Assembly: GCA_009786045.1 (NCBI GenBank) | Contig: WQTY01000085.1 | Coordinates: forward strand, 1-6,039 | Origin: Pseudomonadota bacterium | GTDB taxonomy: Bacteria; Myxococcota_A; Bradymonadia; UBA4248 | Direction of reading: 5' to 3' | DNA: 6,039 nt | Part shown: in pieces, positions 1 through 5,793 of the stretch | Layout of the letters: every line of letters starts with the position of its first letter | Position numbering within the stretch: position 1 is the first letter of the stretch | Program-made: the position numbers and the translations under genes | The notes under the pieces: generated by a model | What the model saw: only the letters and a program-made list of their open reading frames with translations | Database searches by the model: none | What the model was told of the DNA's origin: nothing

Positions 1-780
1 GGGGTCAGAGGCGAGGATGCGTTCGAGGTGTGAGGATGCCTCCTGGATGCGGCCCAGGCGCATGAGGGCTTTGGCAAGGAGTGCGCGAAGGGTGGCAGCA
101 TCGGTGCCGTCCTGGGTGTAGAGCTCGATTTGTTCAAGGGCCTGGGCGGGGTTGTCTTCGATGAGGCGGCGGATTTTGGCTTCGAATGAAGCGAGCGATT
201 CGCGAATGAGGCCACGCGCGCAAAGGGCGTCGATGGCTTTTCGGCTGAGCTGGGCGATGGGGCTGTTGGGGAAGGCCGCTTCGATGGATTCGAGGGCCTG
301 GCCGACGTCTGGCGTTTCGAGGAAGGCCAAACCCTGAATGATGCCTTCGCGCGTGGCTTCGTTGCCGCCCTCAAGGTAAGTTTTCCAGACGGCCGCCATG
401 GCCTCGGTGGCGCTGGGGTAGGTCAGGATGAGCAGGATGGCATAGATGCGGCGCTCCATGTCGGATTGTGCCGAATCGAAGTAGGCGGCAATGGCATCGG
501 CGGTGAGGCTTTCCATATACTGGCCAAGCGCCACGGCAATCTTCCGCGAAATGTCGCCGATGAGCTCAAGGCGGAGGGCGCCGATTTCCTTAAAAAACTT
601 CAGGACGACCTGGTTTGCCTTATCGGGCGTACAAAATACCAGTGCATGGCTGGCCTTGGCCCGATCCGAAGGGGGCTGCTGGGCGAAGCCCTGAGACTGC
701 AGAACCTGTGCAATGAGGCCGAGCTCCTGCTGGGGCATTTGCGATGGGATCAGGACGACACTGGGATGTGCATTTATCAT
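1..780 (-). CDS. Helical-repeat (HEAT-like/TPR) protein, N-terminal part, partial at left edge
   Basis: Read on the minus strand, the frame is open from an ATG at 780-778 to the window edge (260 codons, no stop), so the C-terminus is missing. The start is supported by a GGAG site five bases upstream. The protein begins MINAHPSVVLIPSQMPQQEL and has no signal peptide or membrane segment, so it is probably cytosolic. Residues about 50-110 look helical. Residues about 141-180 form an antiparallel helix pair like a HEAT repeat. Residues about 228-260 fit the tetratricopeptide pattern: small and Leu residues in helix A, a Leu-Gly-Arg turn near 242-244, then EA and a DP ending at 260. Such repeats usually act as protein-binding scaffolds, but no specific partner can be named. 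Its G+C is clearly higher than that of the rightward operon (about 67% in the line 241-300). It is divergent from the metalloprotease gene. The coding call is firm; the function is unknown. Confidence 0.85.
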   Translation of the reverse strand, partial: MINAHPSVVLIPSQMPQQELGLIAQVLQSQGFAQQPPSDRAKASHALVFCTPDKANQVVLKFFKEIGALRLELIGDISRKIAVALGQYMESLTADAIAAYFDSAQSDMERRIYAILLILTYPSATEAMAAVWKTYLEGGNEATREGIIQGLAFLETPDVGQALESIEAAFPNSPIAQLSRKAIDALCARGLIRESLASFEAKIRRLIEDNPAQALEQIELYTQDGTDAATLRALLAKALMRLGRIQEASSHLERILASDP

Positions 781-785
781 AAAAA

Positions 786-789
786 CTCC
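786..789 (-). promoter_or_regulatory. Ribosome binding site of the left helical-repeat gene
   Basis: On the minus strand the sequence TTGGAGTTTTTATG places a GGAG core five bases before the ATG at 780. This supports that start for a gene otherwise identifiable only from its open frame. Confidence 0.6.
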
Positions 790-813
790 AACGAAAGTCG
801 GGTTTGGGGGTGA

Positions 814-867
814 TTTTTGTGGGGGAACTCGTTCCCCCACACCCCCTGCAATGCTGCGCATTGCTTG
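814..867. repeat. Dispersed double-hairpin repeat, left copy
   Basis: This 54-base segment recurs at 5706-5759 in the same orientation with 51 of 54 identical bases; the similarity fades out over about 13 more bases with one gap. It holds two hairpins. The first, 819-840, is a perfect 10-base-pair arm pair, GTGGGGGAAC and GTTCCCCCAC, around TC. The second, 848-864, is GCAATGC, TGC, GCATTGC: a 7-bp stem with a 3-base loop, and ACCCC (841-845) can pair with GGGGT (869-873) outside it. A T run precedes rather than follows the first hairpin on the plus strand, so it is not a canonical intrinsic terminator. This copy lies about 33 bases upstream of the left gene's start codon, between two divergent genes. 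A REP- or MITE-like intergenic repeat is the best guess; the family is not identified. Confidence 0.85.
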
Positions 868-954
868 TGGGGTGAAGGCGAAATACATCATTATTGAGGG
901 GAGTGGCAAGAAGTCACTGGGCGTGTGGGCATCTTGTCGGCGGCATCCCAAACA

Positions 955-974
955 GGGCGTAGCGTGCTACGCCC
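955..974. repeat. 20-base near-perfect palindrome (REP-like hairpin)
   Basis: GGGCGTAGC and GCTACGCCC are exact reverse complements separated only by GT, giving a 9-bp stem or, with realistic looping, 8 bp closing a 4-base loop. No T run follows on either strand, so it is not a standard terminator. It sits in the divergent intergenic region about 130 bases before the metalloprotease start. GC-rich palindromes with a CGTAGC/GCTACG core are common as dispersed intergenic repeats, so a REP-like element is likely, but an operator or mRNA structure cannot be excluded. No second copy is seen here. Confidence 0.6.
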
Positions 975-1013
975 GTACAGTAAGTGCATTCGAACATGAC
1001 CAACTCGATTCGT

Positions 1014-1058
1014 AACAATATTATCTTGATACACCTGTGCTGAACGTGCAACAATATT
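1014..1058 (+). promoter_or_regulatory. Possible promoter/operator region of the metalloprotease operon
   Basis: The nine bases AACAATATT occur at 1014-1022 and again at 1050-1058, 36 bases apart start to start, each followed within a few bases by TGAT. Between them, TTGATA (1026-1031) matches five of six bases of a -35 box, and AACAAT (1050-1055), 18 bases further, matches four of six of a -10 box. The second direct repeat would therefore overlap the -10 element, as a repressor site might. This is the only reasonable sigma70-like pair I found upstream of the operon, and it is weak. Alternative sigma factors are possible. Confidence 0.3.
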
Positions 1059-1089
1059 CCTGATCAAGGTTTCTGATTTTCGACATGAG

Positions 1090-1095
1090 AGGAGG
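1090..1095 (+). promoter_or_regulatory. Strong Shine-Dalgarno site of the metalloprotease gene
   Basis: A full AGGAGG lies six bases before the ATG at 1102. It fixes that start and is clearly the strongest ribosome binding site of the three genes in the operon, suggesting that the protease is the most highly translated product. Confidence 0.8.
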
Positions 1096-1101
1096 TTTGC
1101 A

Positions 1102-2517
1102 ATGGAGAGGGAAGAACTAAAGAAAGATAATGGTGGTTTGGATTCGGCACATGCCAGCCAACGAGAAGTGCAAGAAGCAGAGTATAGCGTTGCGCCCAGG
1201 ACACCTGGCGGCGGCGGACGCAGCGGCAGTGGGAGTGGCGGTAAAAGTAAGGCAAAAACTAAGCAGACGAAAGCGACGAGCGCCTATCTGACTTCAATTC
1301 GAGATGCAGTTACGAAAGCTGACATCGGCGCATTGGATCAAACGATGCGCAGCGCAACTAAAGGCGACACAAAAGCGCATGCCAAGGATGTGGGATTGCT
1401 GAAAGATTTTCTCGCCGCATACACGACGAGTTCGCAAGTTCTCAATGAATATCTCGACAAGCTTTATGTCGACATCGACGACAGAGATCTGCTCATGGAA
1501 TGCTTTCACAGGCGGTTTGGTGTCCCTGTGAGGGATGGGAAAGCAAAATGGACGCTGAGGGCTGTTGCCCGATTGTACCAAAATTATATTGGCATGCCGG
1601 TCAATCAGATTTTGATGGTTAAAGAAATCATTACAGATGGAACAAATGTCAATGGTGGGGGTTGGGCCAATAGCAATGGTACAATCCAAATTGGCTATAT
1701 GCGTACAGATCTTGAGGCGAAACGAGGCTGGTGCGATAAGGGCGATCTCATGTCCAATATGAACAGACTCGATTATACGCAGCTCCATGAAACTGGGCAT
1801 CAGGTGGATAAGTGGACCAACGCAGCTCAATCCGCTGGACACTACTCGGGAAGTGCCAGTTTTCTCGCGATTTCTGATTGGAAATTCGAGGGGAATGACA
1901 GCAAAAAGGTTGCCCAGGCGATACACGATTATGCATATAAACCATATGCTGAATTGCTTTCTATAACTGAGCAAAAAATAGCCATGGATGGTGCAGAGAG
2001 GCTCGTCAATGGCATGATTGTTAAAAAAAGTTTGATAAGTAATGAACTTAAGAAATCGTATGCGGCTTTAGGGAAAAATGTAAAAGGCGATGCTACCACA
2101 CAAGGAAAGCTCGATACACTGAATAGCATGGTGACGAAATCCACAGTTGGCTATCGCAGTTTGAAGGAATTAACGACAGTTTTAGAGAAAAGTAAATTTT
2201 ATAAGCACATTATATCATCCATCCCAACCGACTCCCAATATCCTTGGGATCGAGGAAAAGTCGATGGTATGAACCGTCAGATCCATAAAGGTTATAGACA
2301 GGGCATATGGTATTCTTTCAGCAATGATGCGTTCAAAGGGAAATTGAGCCGGTATCAATTCTGCGCACCAGGCGAGGAATTTGCTGAGCTTTTTGCGAGC
2401 TATCATATCAGTAAAGGCAAGGCAGTGGGGCAAAAGTTCAAAAAATGGTTTGAGGATAAAGGTCTAGATAAAGGCAATAATCATTATAAGGATGATCCTA
2501 GCAATAAGTCTATTTAA
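1102..2517 (+). CDS. HExxH zinc metalloprotease, lethal-factor-like active site, putative effector
   Basis: A 471-residue protein, probably a zinc endopeptidase. It has no signal peptide or membrane segment. Residues about 1-60 are charged and disordered, with a Gly/Ser run then Lys-rich stretch at about 34-57. Residues about 60-160 are mainly helical. A glycine-rich stretch, GGGWANSNGTIQIGY (185-199), looks like the edge strand that precedes the active-site helix of many metalloproteases. The zinc helix is LHETGHQVD, with H229, E230 and H233. A second motif, at 418-435, reads YQFCAPGEEFAELFASYH. Its Y418 and E425 have the same seven-residue spacing as Tyr728 and Glu735 of anthrax lethal factor (recalled), so H229, H233 and E425 are the likely zinc ligands. 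Very similar YQF-APGE-FAE-Y endings are, as I recall, common in eCIS-associated metalloproteases. It is first in the operon, 41 bases before the lipoprotein gene. Being a protease is well supported; being an exported effector, and its substrate, are inference. Confidence 0.85.
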   Translation: MEREELKKDNGGLDSAHASQREVQEAEYSVAPRTPGGGGRSGSGSGGKSKAKTKQTKATSAYLTSIRDAVTKADIGALDQTMRSATKGDTKAHAKDVGLLKDFLAAYTTSSQVLNEYLDKLYVDIDDRDLLMECFHRRFGVPVRDGKAKWTLRAVARLYQNYIGMPVNQILMVKEIITDGTNVNGGGWANSNGTIQIGYMRTDLEAKRGWCDKGDLMSNMNRLDYTQLHETGHQVDKWTNAAQSAGHYSGSASFLAISDWKFEGNDSKKVAQAIHDYAYKPYAELLSITEQKIAMDGAERLVNGMIVKKSLISNELKKSYAALGKNVKGDATTQGKLDTLNSMVTKSTVGYRSLKELTTVLEKSKFYKHIISSIPTDSQYPWDRGKVDGMNRQIHKGYRQGIWYSFSNDAFKGKLSRYQFCAPGEEFAELFASYHISKGKAVGQKFKKWFEDKGLDKGNNHYKDDPSNKSI

Positions 2518-2548
2518 AAAGTCCGCATAATAGCTGGACTATCATTCT

Positions 2549-2552
2549 GGAG
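2549..2552 (+). promoter_or_regulatory. Ribosome binding site that selects the lipoprotein start
   Basis: GGAG ends directly against the ATG at 2553, leaving no spacing, but sits six bases before the in-frame ATG at 2559. The second ATG is therefore preferred. It also gives a more typical signal peptide with Lys residues close to the N-terminus. Confidence 0.55.
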
Positions 2553-2558
2553 ATGCAC

Positions 2559-3395
2559 ATGTTTGCCAAAAAGTCATTCCTAAATTACCCATTATTCGTC
2601 ATGATTTTTATGGCATGCACACCTTCATCACCTCAGCCAAACGCAACAGATTCAGCTTCGCTTAACAGTGCCGAGCATCCATCGTCGAGCGAAAATACAC
2701 CCAATTCTGAAGGAGGAAATGTATTGAATGAGTCTGATAATTCATTGGATTTTGACGACAAAAAACCTGTTTTGAGAATTGTCGGTGAAAACGACGAAAT
2801 GCCAACTTGGAGTGATGATATTGCAGAAACATATATATTTAAAAAAGATCCCAGATATCAACTGATCATTGATGCTGCAAATGCCATGCATAATCGTTAT
2901 TTCGACGCACGGATTCGTTATGATTCCATTTATGGGAACCTTATTTTTGTCAATCTTTACTATGAGGAACAACTGAGAGTGGACGCTGCCCCCCTTCCAG
3001 ATAAGATGGTAGCAGTGATTCTCGGTTCAGACACGATGCGGCTTGTCGACTTACCCGACAAAGAACTCTTTGCCCATTTCGCAAGCGTTGTACGTCGTAA
3101 TCCAAAGATGCTCCCACGAGAGTATCGAATCAGTATTGCGGTTTTTCTAACCACAGGCTACGATAACAACATTCTCGACAATATCAGCGAAGACTATGAA
3201 TACGACAAAGGCGAGCGACGCGCAAAGTTTGTTCCAACGTGGAAGGAGAGTAGCGGTAAGCTCACTATCCGATACCATAGCCTGATTGGGCGTAATGCGT
3301 TGTCAACCGACCCTGTTAAGAGACAACAATGTACGATTATAGTGGATGCCGATCAGAATTTTACGCAGAAGTGCGACAAGCCCGTTCCACTTTAG
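2559..3395 (+). CDS. Putative lipoprotein of unknown function, middle gene of the operon
   Basis: A 278-residue protein from the preferred ATG at 2559 (280 from the ATG at 2553). It starts with a short type II signal peptide: two Lys residues, a hydrophobic stretch LFVMIFMA, then Cys20 followed by TPSS. The lipobox is F-M-A-C, which is atypical because Phe replaces the usual Leu at -3. After it come about 35 residues rich in Ser, Asn, Pro and Glu, a usual tether between lipid anchor and folded domain. The rest (about 75-278) has mixed helix and strand character. Two further Cys near the C-terminus, in QQCTII and TQKCDK, could form a disulfide outside the cytoplasm. No catalytic motif or known family is recognised. 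It lies 41 bases after the protease and about 20 bases before the ATPase, so it is almost surely co-transcribed. A partner, chaperone or protective factor for the protease is conceivable but unproven. Confidence 0.8.
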   Translation: MFAKKSFLNYPLFVMIFMACTPSSPQPNATDSASLNSAEHPSSSENTPNSEGGNVLNESDNSLDFDDKKPVLRIVGENDEMPTWSDDIAETYIFKKDPRYQLIIDAANAMHNRYFDARIRYDSIYGNLIFVNLYYEEQLRVDAAPLPDKMVAVILGSDTMRLVDLPDKELFAHFASVVRRNPKMLPREYRISIAVFLTTGYDNNILDNISEDYEYDKGERRAKFVPTWKESSGKLTIRYHSLIGRNALSTDPVKRQQCTIIVDADQNFTQKCDKPVPL

Positions 3396-3415
3396 TTTAG
3401 CGAGAATATCAGGAT

Positions 3416-5701
3416 ATGATGGACGATAACTCATCGAATGAACATACAAAGCAAACCAGCACTAACGATGCACTGTCCGATTCGCAGAGTCCAGAGGCTG
3501 TGGGCATAACAACACCAGATGAAATGATAGAGCGATATGGTTCTTTGTTTATTGCATTGTGTTTCTGTTATGTGCGCATTCACGCAACCAAACGATTTAA
3601 CGACGCTGGCGAGTATGCGCCGGAATTTGCCTCTGCCAAAGAATTGCTGGATGATCTCGGAGATGTCAACGATATCGAAATTCAGACAATGCTTGATTTG
3701 CGCTCAGTTCCAAAACTCGAAAAATGTCATCAGTGGGTCGAATTTATCCTTGCTGACATCCTCGAACGCTCAACACAAGTTATCGAAAAATCCAACGAAG
3801 ACAAAACATACCTTTCCACTGCATTTCCCATCGAAGCGTTGCGACGCGCCTTTGGTTTAACCGAGTTGGAACTCCTGTTTGTCTTATGTGCAGTCCTCGT
3901 ACAGTACGATGATCGCTATATGCGTGCGTTTCGTTATGCTGCAGGTGTGCCATCGTGGGGGCGGATAACGGTTGGGTTTATACAGAAATTGATCGCTTTT
4001 TCGGCCAAAAATCGGGAAGATTTGCACCAACTGGTGCAAGAGGACGGCCCGTTGCTTCGCTATGGCCTTGTCACGCTCGAAAAAGCCGAAGGATGGCGGG
4101 AAACGCCAGATTTCTATGCGCATGTCGAGGTGCCCAGGCGCGTTGTATCGTTTCTTATGGGCAAAACGAGCACCTTCGAACCCATCGGCTGTCGCTGGCT
4201 TTTGCAGGAAGATAGCAATGACCGTGCCCCTTTTGATGTCACCTGCGATGAAGCGGTTTTTGCCGGATTAGAAAAGCCCGGCGGCCGCCTGGCTGTCCTT
4301 GGCCTGCAAGCTGGCGACCGAATCGCTTCCGTTTGCCGTGTGGCAAAGGCACTTGCCATGCCAGCACTCGCCTTTGATCTCAACGGATTCTATGAGGCGC
4401 TAAAAACGCACGAAAAACCCGCCGTTCGAACCAATCTCACGATGATTGTGCGCGAAGTGTATCTCCAGAACGCGATTCTTCTGGTATCCTACGACACGTG
4501 TTCGAAAGAAGCGCGCGATTGGCTGCACGAGCATTCACGTGAGTTTGAAAAAGTGTTCAAATCGGAAGAGAACATGCGCATCTGCCTCCTGGCAGAGCGT
4601 CAAAACGGCGCCACGCGTGCGCTTTTTGGGGAGATGCCCGACTGCGTTTTTCCAAAACCCACGCGCGACCAGCAGGCGCCTATCTGGGAAAGTTGTTTGC
4701 AGCAGGCTCATCTCACGCCAGAACTTGCAAAAACTATCTCGCAGGCGATGGCAAAAGGCTACTGCCTCTCGTGCCCGGAGGTTTGTGACGCCATTGAGCA
4801 GACGCTTGCGCGCTTGCCCAATGCGACGCCCGAACAAGCCCTGACAGCGGATAACCTTACCGAAACGCTGAACCGGTCGCGCGGGCAACACCTGGAAGGC
4901 CTGGCTTCGCTGCGCAGCACACGCCTGACGCTCGATGACATTGTTCTGTCGCCAGAAATTCGCAAAAGACTCGACCGCATCATGAAGTTTTCGAAGCACC
5001 GGGACTTGGTCATGGTCGATTGGGATTTTCAAAAACACAATACCTCCGGCGGCGGTTTGTGTGCGCTGTTTACGGGCATTCCCGGCACGGGCAAAACCAT
5101 GACAGCGCTGGCTTTGGCAAACGAGCTTGGGCGCGCACTCTACGTGGTCGATTTGTCCCAGGTGGTCGACAAATATATCGGCGAAACCGAAAAGCGCCTT
5201 GCAAAAATCTTCGACGAAGCTGAGCGCAGCCAGGCGATCATCCTGTTCGACGAGGCCGATTCCCTTTTTGCAACGCGAACGAATGTCAAAAGCTCGAACG
5301 ATCGCTACGCCAACCTCGAAGTCAACTTTCTGCTCCAAAAAATCGAAGCCTATGGCGGCGTGTGCATCCTCACGAGCAACTTTTCGACCGGCCTCGACGA
5401 AGCACTCCTGCGCCGAATCCTCTTTAAGATCGACTTCCCCATGCCCGATGTCAGCGAGCGCGCCGCACTCTGGCGCACGCTCATCCCTAAAAACGCCCCA
5501 GTCCATGACGATATCAGCTACACAGCACTCGCCCGACAATTCGAAATGAGCGGCGGCCACATCAAAAATGCCATCTTCCTCGCATCCATCGAAGCCGCCG
5601 AAGCGCAACGAAAAATCGATCACGACACACTCTGGGACGCCGCCCAGATTATCTACCGCGAATTGGGGCACATGGCGTGCGATGTAGACCAGGGTTTTTG
5701 A
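3416..5701 (+). CDS. Winged-helix AAA+ ATPase of the eCIS-associated type
   Basis: A 761-residue AAA+ ATPase. Order: a disordered acidic N-terminus (1-40); a helical and winged-helix-like region (about 45-245) with LTELELLFVLCAVLVQYDDRY and a GPLLRYGLVTLE stretch; a degenerate AAA domain (about 280-440), where the P-loop position reads GLQAGDR (296-302) without the GKT and the Walker B position reads AILLVSYD; then an intact AAA domain (about 505-760). The latter has Walker A GIPGTGKT (554-561, K560), Walker B IILFDEAD with D612 and E613, sensor 1 N655, arginine finger candidates R666/R667 and sensor 2 GGHIKNA, with K717 where Arg is usual. From memory, this architecture and the LF-LD-RY signature resemble ATPases encoded with extracellular contractile injection systems, probably acting in assembly or cargo loading. 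Two adjacent ATGs occur (3416 and 3419); a weak AGGA at 3411 suits the second better. G+C rises along the gene. ATPase call is firm; the eCIS link is inference. Confidence 0.92.
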   Translation: MMDDNSSNEHTKQTSTNDALSDSQSPEAVGITTPDEMIERYGSLFIALCFCYVRIHATKRFNDAGEYAPEFASAKELLDDLGDVNDIEIQTMLDLRSVPKLEKCHQWVEFILADILERSTQVIEKSNEDKTYLSTAFPIEALRRAFGLTELELLFVLCAVLVQYDDRYMRAFRYAAGVPSWGRITVGFIQKLIAFSAKNREDLHQLVQEDGPLLRYGLVTLEKAEGWRETPDFYAHVEVPRRVVSFLMGKTSTFEPIGCRWLLQEDSNDRAPFDVTCDEAVFAGLEKPGGRLAVLGLQAGDRIASVCRVAKALAMPALAFDLNGFYEALKTHEKPAVRTNLTMIVREVYLQNAILLVSYDTCSKEARDWLHEHSREFEKVFKSEENMRICLLAERQNGATRALFGEMPDCVFPKPTRDQQAPIWESCLQQAHLTPELAKTISQAMAKGYCLSCPEVCDAIEQTLARLPNATPEQALTADNLTETLNRSRGQHLEGLASLRSTRLTLDDIVLSPEIRKRLDRIMKFSKHRDLVMVDWDFQKHNTSGGGLCALFTGIPGTGKTMTALALANELGRALYVVDLSQVVDKYIGETEKRLAKIFDEAERSQAIILFDEADSLFATRTNVKSSNDRYANLEVNFLLQKIEAYGGVCILTSNFSTGLDEALLRRILFKIDFPMPDVSERAALWRTLIPKNAPVHDDISYTALARQFEMSGGHIKNAIFLASIEAAEAQRKIDHDTLWDAAQIIYRELGHMACDVDQGF

Positions 5702-5705
5702 GTGT

Positions 5706-5759
5706 TTTTTGTGGGGGAACCAGTTCCCCTACACCCCCTGCAATGCTGCGCATTGCTTG
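5706..5759. repeat. Dispersed double-hairpin repeat, right copy
   Basis: This copy matches 814-867 at 51 of 54 positions, in the same orientation, and begins four bases after the ATPase stop codon. Its first hairpin (5711-5732) uses GTGGGGGAAC and GTTCCCCTAC around CA: the C-to-T change relative to the left copy turns one pair into a G-T wobble and keeps the stem in RNA from the plus strand. The second hairpin, GCAATGC, TGC, GCATTGC, at 5740-5756 is unchanged. It lies between two convergent genes, so transcripts from both sides would fold there. It lacks a downstream T run on either strand and is thus at best a non-canonical terminator or 3'-end stabiliser. Confidence 0.85.
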
Positions 5760-5793
5760 GTGGAGATGAGGCGTGGTCTTGCAGGGGGAAATG

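Noticed and set aside
466..813. 115-codon plus-strand open frame near the left edge
   Set aside because: The minus-strand frame across 1-780 is fully open, has a good ribosome binding site and encodes helical repeats, so the plus-strand frames there are shadows.
814..880. Repeat as a CRISPR unit or integrase attachment site
   Set aside because: Only two copies exist nearly 5 kb apart, with no spacer array, cas gene, integrase or tRNA gene in view.
713..1015. 100-codon plus-strand frame running across the left repeat and palindrome
   Set aside because: It overlaps the start of the minus-strand gene and then translates hairpin repeat sequence, giving a low-complexity product with no ribosome binding site.
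1294..1974. 226-codon open frame on the minus strand, antisense to the metalloprotease
   Set aside because: It overlaps the HETGH region of a gene with a strong ribosome binding site; its product is Ile/Cys-rich with no coherent fold or good ribosome binding site.
1102..2517. Protease as a typical DUF4157 protein
   Set aside because: DUF4157 proteins usually show HELAHVVQQ. Here the motif is HETGHQVD with a downstream Y-x6-E motif, which fits lethal-factor-like gluzincins better, although a distant relation to eCIS-linked metalloproteases remains possible.
4535..5671. 378-codon open frame on the minus strand, antisense to the ATPase gene
   Set aside because: The plus strand there encodes unmistakable Walker A, Walker B and sensor motifs. 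The antisense frame has no recognisable domain and arises from the codon bias of the G+C-rich 3' half of that gene.
5711..5732. Hairpin after the ATPase stop as a rho-independent terminator
   Set aside because: The T run lies before, not after, the stem on the plus strand, and an A run follows it on the minus strand. The same element occurs upstream of genes at 814, so a terminator role is not supported.
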